The notes under the pieces are model-generated. The model did not search any database and was not told the origin of the DNA. It worked only from the letters and a program-made list of their open reading frames with translations. Positions 1-5,996 of a DNA stretch of 5,996 nt are shown in pieces. Within the stretch, counting starts at the first letter, position 1. Each line of letters opens with the position of its first letter. Made by a program: the position numbers and the translations under genes. The stretch covers positions 1 through 5,996 of the forward strand of contig CAMBMC010000164.1 in assembly GCA_945868555.1 (NCBI GenBank), written 5' to 3'. This DNA comes from Chitinophaga pinensis (GTDB taxonomy: Bacteria > Bacteroidota > Bacteroidia > Flavobacteriales_D > Crocinitomicaceae).

Positions 1-124
1 CATTCGCATGGTCCATAAAAATGACAAACAGATTGATTTCACTGGTAAAATCCTTTTAAAAAAAGGCAGCTACCCTATCAACGAAATCATCCGATTTTTA
101 ATGTCGGCCAATTTCATGCTGTAG
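1..124 (+). CDS. C-terminal end of an unidentified protein (5' part lies outside the window)
   Basis: The frame whose first full codon starts at base 2 is open for 40 codons and ends with TAG at 122-124. It reads as a plausible protein tail, with alternating charged and hydrophobic residues: a lysine-rich stretch (KILLKKGSYP), then INEIIRFLMSANFML at the end, which looks like an amphipathic helix. I do not recognise the family and assign no function. Its last 27 bases (98-124) overlap the 3' end of the convergent minus-strand gene, so the two transcripts run tail to tail with no intergenic terminator visible. The frame could be open by chance over so short a length. The protein-like composition, and the fact that the opposite gene leaves no other room for a neighbour, favour a real gene. 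Confidence 0.55.
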   Translation, partial: IRMVHKNDKQIDFTGKILLKKGSYPINEIIRFLMSANFML

Positions 125-883
125 CTGTTTAAAGTAGGTAGCTGATAAACGCATACGCGAACCGTACCAAGAGAACATTTCACCGTCCACAACAATGACC
201 TTCGCATTCGGATATCGATTCATGTATTCGTCCCTGTTCTTTTCTTTAAATGGATAAGGTTCTGTGCTAAGTAGAATGTATTCTGGCTGCAGCATGTCAA
301 ATGTCCCAACTTCAGGATAACGGAGAGATTCACAGACATTGACGAACCCTGCTTTTTCCATCATTGATGAAATGAAGGTGCCTTTTCCTGCGCAGTAATC
401 GGGATCTTTCCAAATAAAATATAGCGCAAAAATGCGTGTTTGAATCGCAGCATTTGAAAACGCTCTGGTGATTTCTGTGATTTGTTTTTGAGCTGAATCC
501 TCACACCCCATCAATTCTCCAACAGAACGAATCATATTTAAGGCATCTTCGAATGAATTTATATCGCTGATCCAAACGGGTGCGATCTCTTCCAATAAGG
601 CAATGTCCTCTTGCGTATTTTCTTCCTTGTTGGCAAGAATAAGGTCAGGATTTAGTGCTTTAACACGTTCAATGTTTACATTTTTCGTTCCACCAACACG
701 AACTTTTGACTCAAACCAAACCGCAGGGTGAATGCAGAATTTTGTAATGCCGACAACAGATTCATCCATACCAAGGTCGAAAAGCAACTCTGTTTGCGAC
801 GGAACCAAGGACACAATTCGCCTTGGCTTGTCATTTAACACAAGCTTTCGTCCAAGTTGATCGATAAACGCTCTTTGTTTCAC
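98..883 (-). CDS. Cobalamin/Fe-siderophore-binding-like protein (BtuF/FepB fold, Peripla_BP_2 type) without a signal peptide
   Basis: This 261-residue protein resembles the helical-backbone class III substrate-binding proteins that hand vitamin B12 or ferric siderophores to ABC importers (BtuF/FepB, COG0614). Visible hallmarks are RRIVSLVPSQTELLFDLG at residues 21-38, VVGITKFCIHP at 43-53, VGGTKN at 63-68 followed by the 'NPDLILANKEEN' strand, and a second lobe containing KGTFISSMMEKAGFVNV. No signal peptide or lipobox is present: the N-terminus (MKQRAFIDQLGRK) is polar, and the codons upstream of the start in the same frame are not hydrophobic either. The protein should therefore stay in the cytoplasm, and transport is unlikely to be its job. 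The start is GTG at 883-881, which overlaps the TGA stop of the cystathionine beta-synthase gene as GTGA and implies translational coupling. The stop is TAA at 100-98. The fold assignment is strong; the ligand and role are unknown. No permease or ATPase gene is in the window. Confidence 0.85.
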   Translation of the reverse strand: MKQRAFIDQLGRKLVLNDKPRRIVSLVPSQTELLFDLGMDESVVGITKFCIHPAVWFESKVRVGGTKNVNIERVKALNPDLILANKEENTQEDIALLEEIAPVWISDINSFEDALNMIRSVGELMGCEDSAQKQITEITRAFSNAAIQTRIFALYFIWKDPDYCAGKGTFISSMMEKAGFVNVCESLRYPEVGTFDMLQPEYILLSTEPYPFKEKNRDEYMNRYPNAKVIVVDGEMFSWYGSRMRLSATYFKQLQHEIGRH

Positions 884-2241
884 GACATTGCCGAAATGAT
901 ATCGTACCGCGTTACAATGTGATGTCCACCTTGCGGCAATTCAACCAACACTGCGGGAGTATCCTTATTGATGAGCTTGCACAAATCATCCAAATGTGCC
1001 GAATGATTGACCACTGGAAATGGTGCACCCATGATTGAAGAAATCGGGGAATCTCTCAATAACGGATCTTCCACCAACAATTGATACACGTGGCTATCGT
1101 CAATTGAACCAACGAAGGTATTGTCCTTCAAAACTGGAATTTGGGAGATGCTAAATTTGCGCATTTTGGCAATGGCATGTGACACCAATTCTTCAGCAAA
1201 AACAGTGACCAAGGGAGAGTCGGCATTCTTAGCAACCAACTCACCTGCAGTCTTGTATTCCTCTTCCAAGAAGCCACGTTCGCGCATCCAATCGTCGTTG
1301 AAGATTTTACCAACATAGCGGCTGCCATGGTCGTGAAACAAAACCACTACTACATCATCTGCTGTGAGTTGATCTTGTAGTTGTAATACCCCTTTAATCG
1401 CTGCACCAGCTGAGTTTCCAACAAAAATTCCTTCTTCACGGGCCAATTTTCGGGTATAGACAGCAGCATCTTTATCTGTTACTTTTTCAAAGGCATCAAT
1501 AACATCAAAATCAACATTTGCCGGCAAAATATCTTCTCCAATACCCTCTGTGATGTACGGATAAATTTCATTCTCATCAAAAATCCCTGTTTCCTTGTAT
1601 TTTTTAAATACCGAACCATAGGTGTCAATTCCCCAAATCTTGATATTTGGATTCTTCTCTTTCAAATATTTTCCAACACCCGAAATCGTTCCTCCAGTAC
1701 CAACGCCAACAACAAAGTGAGTGATTTTTCCGTCTGTTTGCTCCCAAATTTCAGGTCCTGTAGATTCATAGTGTGCCTCGCGATTCGATAAGTTGTCGTA
1801 TTGATTCACATACCATGAATTTGGTGTTTCAGCAGCCAAGCGTCGCGATACAGAATAATAGGATCGTGGGTCAGTTGGTTCTACAGCTGTTGGACAAACC
1901 ACGACTTCAGAACCTACAGCTCGAAGTATATCCATCTTTTCTTTCGATTGTTTGTCGTTCAAGACGCACACCAACTTATACCCTTTGATGATACAAGCCA
2001 AAGCCAAGCCCATCCCAGTGTTTCCTGATGTTCCTTCAATGATGGTCGCTCCAGGCTTAATGATCCCCGCCTTTTCCGCATCTTCAATCATTTTCAGCGC
2101 CATACGGTCTTTCACAGAATTGCCCGGATTGGTCGTCTCTACCTTTGCCAACACTGTTGCTGAAATTCCACTCGTAAGTTTGTTAATTCTTACCAATGGG
2201 GTATTTCCAATCGTCTCCAAAATATTTCCGTACACTTTCAT
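880..2241 (-). CDS. Cystathionine beta-synthase, PLP-dependent, with C-terminal CBS domain pair
   Basis: This 453-residue fold-type II PLP enzyme is predicted to condense homocysteine with serine (or a related beta-substituted amino acid) to cystathionine in the cytoplasm, the first step of transsulfuration. The catalytic part covers about residues 1-325. It has IGNTPLVRINKL at 11-22, NPGNSVKDR with the PLP-binding Lys44, the substrate loop EGTSGNTG at 69-76, the phosphate-binding loop GVGTGGT at 179-185, EGIGEDILP at 232-240 and GNSAGAA at 275-281. The segment DHGSRYVGKIFNDDWM at 304-319 is typical of cystathionine beta-synthases and separates them from plain cysteine synthases. Two CBS motifs follow, at about 337-393 and 398-452, probably a nucleotide or S-adenosylmethionine sensing module as in relatives. 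The N-terminal haem domain of the animal enzyme is absent, as usual in bacteria. The start is ATG at 2241-2239, behind an A-rich leader without a Shine-Dalgarno sequence. It is the first gene of a two-gene operon. Cysteine synthase activity as the main role is the chief alternative. Confidence 0.93.
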   Translation of the reverse strand: MKVYGNILETIGNTPLVRINKLTSGISATVLAKVETTNPGNSVKDRMALKMIEDAEKAGIIKPGATIIEGTSGNTGMGLALACIIKGYKLVCVLNDKQSKEKMDILRAVGSEVVVCPTAVEPTDPRSYYSVSRRLAAETPNSWYVNQYDNLSNREAHYESTGPEIWEQTDGKITHFVVGVGTGGTISGVGKYLKEKNPNIKIWGIDTYGSVFKKYKETGIFDENEIYPYITEGIGEDILPANVDFDVIDAFEKVTDKDAAVYTRKLAREEGIFVGNSAGAAIKGVLQLQDQLTADDVVVVLFHDHGSRYVGKIFNDDWMRERGFLEEEYKTAGELVAKNADSPLVTVFAEELVSHAIAKMRKFSISQIPVLKDNTFVGSIDDSHVYQLLVEDPLLRDSPISSIMGAPFPVVNHSAHLDDLCKLINKDTPAVLVELPQGGHHIVTRYDIISAMS

Positions 2242-2255
2242 GGCTTATTTTTTTA

Positions 2256-2263
2256 CAAATATA
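2256..2263 (-). promoter_or_regulatory. Candidate Bacteroidota-type -7 promoter element for the cystathionine beta-synthase operon
   Basis: The minus strand reads TATATTTG here, an exact match to the TAnnTTTG -7 consensus of the Bacteroidota housekeeping sigma factor. It ends 14 bases before the ATG at 2241, so the predicted transcript start leaves a leader of only about 8-10 bases, made of A-rich sequence. No TTTG -33 element is visible at the expected distance upstream. The position between the decayed kinase stop (2296) and the gene start fits a promoter, but an 8-base degenerate match in A/T-rich sequence can occur by chance. Confidence 0.45.
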
Positions 2264-2295
2264 GGATTTGCATTGGTCATGAAGCATGCGTTTTT

Positions 2296-2544
2296 TTAAT
2301 CCTCCTCACTTTCATCTGGATCATTGATTGTTAGCAAAAAGAAAAAGAATAAACTCCCATCGCCCAATTTACTTTCGATGTGCAAATCACTTTTCATGGC
2401 TGTAAGCAATCGTTTTACAATGCTTGAGTGCCATTTGGTTCGAAGACATGTGTAAAGACTGAATTTTGATTGAAGATCAGCACAAGTTCGCTGATCTTTC
2501 CGGAAAATCCCGATAGATTTGATTCCTCATATGATTATTTTCAA
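2296..2544 (-). pseudogene. Decayed C-terminal remnant of a histidine kinase (HATPase_c domain)
   Basis: Read on the minus strand, the last open stretch (2526 to the TAA at 2298-2296, 76 codons) contains SIVKRLLTAM, then SDLHIESKLGDGSLFFFFLL, the usual ending of a sensor kinase ATPase domain (G2 box helix, then 'ESxxGxGSxFxF'), with an acidic tail. The earlier part is broken. The G1-box region reads LKIII, then an in-frame TGA (2529-2527), then GIKSIGI, where intact kinases have a DNGIGI-type motif. DQR lies at 2496-2488, but the IFNQ expected after it lies in another frame (2477-2466). An NGT at 2435-2427 is out of frame with SIVKRLL (from 2424), with only 5 bases between T and I where the GLGLS codons should be. 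The N-box, HisKA and sensor parts are missing, because the plus-strand gene at 2604 begins almost at once. Several independent lesions and the large truncation argue for a genuine pseudogene. The boundary at 2544 is approximate. Confidence 0.65.
2473..2498. repeat. Perfect 9-bp inverted repeat with an 8-base loop
   Basis: AAGATCAGC at 2473-2481 and its reverse complement GCTGATCTT at 2490-2498 flank an 8-base loop, so either strand could form a hairpin in RNA. No long T-run follows on either strand, so it is a poor intrinsic terminator. It sits inside the decayed kinase, across the stretch between DQR and IFNQ where the frame is lost. It may be a chance product of the decaying coding sequence, a protein-binding palindrome, or a scar of local rearrangement. 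Confidence 0.5.
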
Positions 2545-2603
2545 GTGGTTATTCAGGCAATATCGACGATTCATCTATTTTCTACTAATTTTAAATGCTT
2601 TAA

Positions 2604-3128
2604 ATGACCAAAATGAGTAAATCAGTGTATCTCTTGTGCCTACTTTTCGCGCTTTTCAGTTCGTCACTGAAGGCACATGACACTTATTTCGCTTTTGCAG
2701 AAGTGAAGTACGACGATTTAAATGGAAGGCTCGAGGCCACCTTGACAGTTTCCACACATGATTTGGAGCGCGTCCTTTCCGAAAAAGAATTACTCAAAGG
2801 CGCTTTGTCCTCAAGTCCAATGAACAGCTTACTTATTTCTTCCATTACAACATATATTCAATCTGCTTTTTATTTCAGTTCAAGGGAAGACGAACAATTA
2901 ATCTGGCAGATTGAAGGCATTGAAAACACACTCACGGGGACAACAAACATTTACTTGTCTTCAATTGTTAATGAACGTAGTGGTGTATTCACGATTCAGT
3001 TTGATGTATTTATGGACCGATATCCTGAGCAGCAAAACAAAATGACCTTCATTTTCCACGAAAAAAAAATAACCCGTGTGTTCTTAAATTCGCATCGCAC
3101 AGACACCTTTAAAATAAATCAATTATGA
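2604..3128 (+). CDS. Small exported DUF6702-like protein
   Basis: This 174-residue protein has a Sec signal peptide: a short basic start, a hydrophobic core (VYLLCLLFALFSSS) and probable cleavage after Ala24, so the mature chain begins HDTYFAFAEV. The cysteine at 12 is not in a lipobox, so it should be periplasmic or secreted, not a lipoprotein. The mature chain resembles the DUF6702 family of Bacteroidota: a histidine right after the signal, a beta-rich 'xAEVKYDDLNGRLEATLTVSTHDLERVL' pattern early, and a late PEQQNKMTFIF strand. The family's function is unknown; members are commonly found beside M1 metallopeptidases, as here. The stop TGA overlaps the next start as ATGA (3125-3128), so the two are probably co-translated. 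Two in-frame ATGs are possible starts (2604 and 2613). Both leave a good signal peptide, and A/T-rich sequence without a Shine-Dalgarno motif precedes them. The family call rests on pattern memory; the export call is firmer. Confidence 0.78.
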   Translation: MTKMSKSVYLLCLLFALFSSSLKAHDTYFAFAEVKYDDLNGRLEATLTVSTHDLERVLSEKELLKGALSSSPMNSLLISSITTYIQSAFYFSSREDEQLIWQIEGIENTLTGTTNIYLSSIVNERSGVFTIQFDVFMDRYPEQQNKMTFIFHEKKITRVFLNSHRTDTFKINQL

Positions 3129-5437
3129 ATCGCATCCTCATCGTTTGTAGCACATCAATCCTCTTCACTAGCGCTTTTGGGCAAAGCAAATTTGCTCAAC
3201 TCGATATCGAGTTACCCACGCCAAATGAATACAGAACAGCTGCCGGTGCTCCTGGACATAACTATTACCAGCAAAAGGCTGATTATAAAATTGCCATTAC
3301 CATTGACGACGCCACACAAAAACTCATGGGCGAAGAAACCATCACCTACACCAACAATTCGCCCGATCAACTGGAATACTTGTGGCTGCAGTTGGACCAA
3401 AACCTCTACGCACAGAATTCTGACACCAAGCTCATTGAAGTAGAAAAAATGGAGGACTTCAAAAATATAGGTGATGTAAAAAAACGTTTTCAATACTACG
3501 ATGGCGGATTTAAAATTGATGCCATCACCTCTACTTCAGGTCAGAAAATGTCTTTTGCGATTAACAAAACCATGCTACGCATCAACCTTGACAAACCTTT
3601 AGCGCCAAACACAAGCATTACCTTTAAAATCAAGTGGTGGTATAACATCAACGACCGCATGGCTGTTGGTGGACGTTCCGGTTACGAATACTTTGAAAAA
3701 GACCAAAATTACCTGTACACCGTTGCCCATTTCTTTCCGAGAATGTGCGTGTACAACGATGTCGAGGGTTGGCAAAACAAACAGTTCTTGGGCCGAGGTG
3801 AATTTGCCCTTCCTTTTGGAGATTATGAAGTGAACATAACCGTTCCTTCCGACCACATCGTAGCGGCAACTGGTGAATTACAAAATGGAAATGCGGTATT
3901 AACTTCGGAACAGCGCAAGCGCTTTGACAAAGCGAAGAATGCAGATACACCAGTAATGATTGTGACACAGGCCGAGGCTGAAATGAAAGAAAAGTCGAAG
4001 GAAAAAGCACTCAAAACCTGGACTTTTAAGGCTACCAACGTGCGCGATTTTGCCTTTGCCTCTTCTCGAAAATTCATTTGGGATGCGCAAGCGGTGAAAG
4101 TCGGCGGGAAAAATGTGCTCGCCATGTCCTATTACCCGAAGGAAGGTAACCCATTGTGGGAGCGTTATTCCACAAAATTGGTCGCGCATACCATCAAAAC
4201 GTACTCGAAATATACCGTTGACTACCCCTATCCAGTTGCCATTTCTGTGCATTCGAAATGGATTGGGATGGAATACCCCATGATTTGCTTCAATGGCGGA
4301 CGTCCAGAAGACGACGGAACCTATTCCCAAGAGACAAAATACGGCATGTGGGGTGTAATCATTCACGAAGTAGGACACAACTTCTTTCCGATGATCATCA
4401 ATTCCGATGAGCGCCAATGGACATGGATGGACGAAGGATTAAACACCTTTATGCAATACCTCACCGAGCAAGAATGGGAACGTGGCTATCCCTCGCGACG
4501 AGGTCCTGCCTACATGATTGCCGATTACATGCGTGGGGACAAGAAATTCATTTCACCCATCATGACCAACTCAGAATCCATTTTCCAATTCGGAAACAAC
4601 GCTTATGGAAAACCCGCTACAGCACTCAATATCTTGCGCGAAACCATCATGGGGCGCGAACTGTTTGATTATGCCTTCAAAATGTATTGCGAGCGTTGGG
4701 CACTAAAACACCCTACACCAGCCGACTTTTTCCGCACCATGGAAGATGCGTCTGCCGTTGACCTTGACTGGTTCTGGCGCGGGTGGTTCTACTCCACCGA
4801 CCACGTCGATATTTCCATTGACAACGTGAAATGGTTCCAATTGAACACCATGAATCCAGAAGTTGAAAAGTCAATCAAACAAGAGAACGACTTGGCCAAA
4901 GACCACTTCATTGGAGACGACCGAAACAAAGAGTCTATAAAACAAACCATCAACGAGGCAGATCCAAATATTGATGATTTTTATGCGAAACGCAACATTT
5001 ACTTTGTCGATGCCTTAGATCGAAAAGAATATGCAGAGTTTCTTGCTAAAATGTCCAAAGAAGACCTACAGCTCCTCAATGCCAACAAGCAATTCTACGA
5101 ATTGACCTTCAGCAACTTGGGCGGATTGGTGATGCCCTTGATTATTGAAGTAACCTTCGCCGACAATAGTGTTGAAATCATTCGCATTCCAGCGGAGATT
5201 TGGCGTCAATACGAAGACAAAGTGACGAAAGTATTCATCTTCGACAAAGAAGTCATTTCTTTCCGTTTGGATCCCAACTTAGAAACAGCTGATACCGACT
5301 TTAACAACAACAGTTGGCCAAAACGCGTTGAACCGACGCGATACGAGCTCTTCAAGCAGAAACAAATGAACGGTGAAAATCAGATGCAGCGCGAGAAACG
5401 AGTGCAAGACGCTGAAAAGGAAGAAAAGAAAAACTAA
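3125..5437 (+). CDS. Exported M1-family zinc metallopeptidase (aminopeptidase-like)
   Basis: This 770-residue protein is a gluzincin peptidase of family M1, expected to remove N-terminal residues from peptides in the periplasm or outside the cell. The signal peptide is residues 1-19 (hydrophobic ILIVCSTSILFTSAFG, likely cut before Gln20). An all-beta N-terminal domain spans about 40-340, with a charged insertion near 260-300. The catalytic domain carries the substrate-binding motif GMEYP at 381-385 in place of the GAMEN of classical aminopeptidase N. The zinc site HEVGH is at 414-418, and the third ligand Glu437 sits exactly 18 residues later in WMDEGLNTF. Tyr494 in NAYGKP fits the transition-state tyrosine, so the enzyme looks catalytically complete. 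A C-terminal region of about 200 residues ends in a lysine/glutamate-rich tail. There is no ERAP1_C-type HEAT domain and no recognisable type IX sorting domain. The start ATG overlaps the upstream DUF6702-like stop by 4 bases. The exact substrate is unknown. Confidence 0.93.
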   Translation: MNRILIVCSTSILFTSAFGQSKFAQLDIELPTPNEYRTAAGAPGHNYYQQKADYKIAITIDDATQKLMGEETITYTNNSPDQLEYLWLQLDQNLYAQNSDTKLIEVEKMEDFKNIGDVKKRFQYYDGGFKIDAITSTSGQKMSFAINKTMLRINLDKPLAPNTSITFKIKWWYNINDRMAVGGRSGYEYFEKDQNYLYTVAHFFPRMCVYNDVEGWQNKQFLGRGEFALPFGDYEVNITVPSDHIVAATGELQNGNAVLTSEQRKRFDKAKNADTPVMIVTQAEAEMKEKSKEKALKTWTFKATNVRDFAFASSRKFIWDAQAVKVGGKNVLAMSYYPKEGNPLWERYSTKLVAHTIKTYSKYTVDYPYPVAISVHSKWIGMEYPMICFNGGRPEDDGTYSQETKYGMWGVIIHEVGHNFFPMIINSDERQWTWMDEGLNTFMQYLTEQEWERGYPSRRGPAYMIADYMRGDKKFISPIMTNSESIFQFGNNAYGKPATALNILRETIMGRELFDYAFKMYCERWALKHPTPADFFRTMEDASAVDLDWFWRGWFYSTDHVDISIDNVKWFQLNTMNPEVEKSIKQENDLAKDHFIGDDRNKESIKQTINEADPNIDDFYAKRNIYFVDALDRKEYAEFLAKMSKEDLQLLNANKQFYELTFSNLGGLVMPLIIEVTFADNSVEIIRIPAEIWRQYEDKVTKVFIFDKEVISFRLDPNLETADTDFNNNSWPKRVEPTRYELFKQKQMNGENQMQREKRVQDAEKEEKKN

Positions 5438-5442
5438 GTCCG

Positions 5443-5996
5443 ATGCTTGACCTCTCCTTCAAGAATCAAAAAGAACCTCGGAGTGGTGTTATCCTCATTT
5501 CTGACCCTTTTCTCAAAGAAGAGTTTTTTCGAAGGTCTGTGATTTTGGTCTGTGAGCACGATGAAAACGGCACCTTTGGCTTTGTCCTGAACCACTACTT
5601 GGAAGAGGACTTGCACGAGATTGACAATAAGTTTCCTGATATTCAAGCGCGAGTAAGCGTCGGAGGACCGGTCGACACCACAAACTTATTCTACATCCAC
5701 TCCTTCAGCGACATTGAACACAGCTTCGAAATCCTTGACGGGCTTTACTTTGGGGGAAATTTTGATCAAATCAAAGAACGATTACTCAGGAACGAAAGCG
5801 CAAAGCAAAGGATCCGTTTCTTCATAGGTTACTCTGGTTGGGCTTCGGGACAGTTAGCTGATGAACTGGCTGAAAACGGATGGTTTGTTGCCGACAACAT
5901 TGCACAAGCTGATCTTTTGTCCACTGCCGATGATGAGTTCTGGAAACACTGCTTAGAAAAACAAGGCGAACGCTTTAAGATCATTGCGAATTTTCC
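5443..5996 (+). CDS. YqgE/AlgH family protein (3' end cut by the window)
   Basis: An open frame of 184 codons runs from the ATG at 5443 to the window edge with no stop. It matches the YqgE/AlgH family (DUF179, Pfam PF02622). Visible motifs are GVILISDPFLKEEFFRRSVI at 15-34, then VCEHDENGTFGFVLN at 36-50, VGGPVDTTNLFYIHS at 73-87, DGLYFGGN at 99-106, and the signature RFFIGYSGWASGQLADEL at 125-142 followed by ENGWFV. The usual family length is about 185-190 residues, so only a few codons can be missing. No signal peptide is present; it is predicted to be cytoplasmic. AlgH was named for a role in alginate gene regulation in Pseudomonas, but the general biochemical function is not established. 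The start lies 5 bases after the peptidase stop, which suggests cotranscription with the two genes before it, without proving shared function. Confidence 0.92.
   Translation, partial: MLDLSFKNQKEPRSGVILISDPFLKEEFFRRSVILVCEHDENGTFGFVLNHYLEEDLHEIDNKFPDIQARVSVGGPVDTTNLFYIHSFSDIEHSFEILDGLYFGGNFDQIKERLLRNESAKQRIRFFIGYSGWASGQLADELAENGWFVADNIAQADLLSTADDEFWKHCLEKQGERFKIIANF

Noticed and set aside
1952..2299. A 115-codon plus-strand frame across the start of the cystathionine beta-synthase gene
   Set aside because: It lies almost wholly antisense to a clearly conserved enzyme gene, its protein matches nothing I recognise, and its composition is that of a reverse-frame shadow.
2586..2593. TAATTTTA on the plus strand as a -7 promoter element for the DUF6702-like gene
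   Set aside because: It misses the final G of TAnnTTTG, has no TTTG -33 partner, and would place transcription only about 5 bases before the first ATG. The region is A/T-rich, so the match is weak.
2242..2603. A cobalamin or SAM riboswitch ahead of the cystathionine beta-synthase operon
   Set aside because: I found no B12-box or SAM-riboswitch core on the minus strand, and the sequence is better explained as a decayed kinase gene followed by a short promoter region.
3899..4417. A 172-codon minus-strand frame inside the M1 peptidase gene
   Set aside because: The plus strand here encodes the conserved catalytic domain, including GMEYP and HEVGH. The reverse frame shows no domain-like pattern and is a shadow.
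5434..5646. A minus-strand frame at the start of the last gene
   Set aside because: The plus strand carries unmistakable YqgE/AlgH motifs over the same bases; the reverse frame is incidental.
1..5996. A mobile element, CRISPR array, toxin-antitoxin pair or defence system
   Set aside because: No transposase, integrase, terminal repeats, spaced direct repeats or defence-type domains are visible; the genes are typical metabolic and envelope genes.

Overview
The window reads as ordinary chromosomal sequence from a member of the Bacteroidota, probably a Flavobacteriales-like lineage. The grounds are a DUF6702-type secreted protein next to an M1 metallopeptidase, a cystathionine beta-synthase of the type with C-terminal CBS domains, A/T-rich leaders without a clear Shine-Dalgarno sequence, and a TAnnTTTG-type -7 promoter element. 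The lineage is inferred from protein style and promoter form, not from a marker gene.

Layout. Positions 1-124 hold the 3' end of an unidentified plus-strand gene. Its last 27 bases overlap the 3' end of a convergent minus-strand operon. That operon is read from 2241 down to 98 and has two genes: cystathionine beta-synthase (2241-880), then a cobalamin/siderophore-binding-like (BtuF/FepB fold) protein without a signal peptide (883-98). The two share a 4-base GTGA stop/start overlap. A divergent spacer of 362 bases (2242-2603) follows. It is not empty: its minus strand carries the frameshifted, truncated C-terminal end of a histidine kinase ATPase domain, plus a 9-bp inverted repeat and a likely promoter for the cystathionine beta-synthase gene.

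From 2604 rightward three genes are packed on the plus strand: a small exported DUF6702-like protein, a large exported M1-family zinc metallopeptidase (ATGA overlap), and a YqgE/AlgH-family protein that starts 5 bases after the peptidase stop and runs off the window end about where the family normally finishes.

How the genes relate. The minus-strand pair suggests sulfur amino acid metabolism (homocysteine to cystathionine) tied to an intracellular ligand-binding protein of unknown ligand. The plus-strand trio suggests an envelope peptidase with a small secreted partner. The YqgE gene may simply share the transcript. I found no mobile element, CRISPR array, tRNA, rRNA, phage gene or defence system. 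The observations most worth a second look are the decayed kinase in the spacer and the two translationally coupled pairs.
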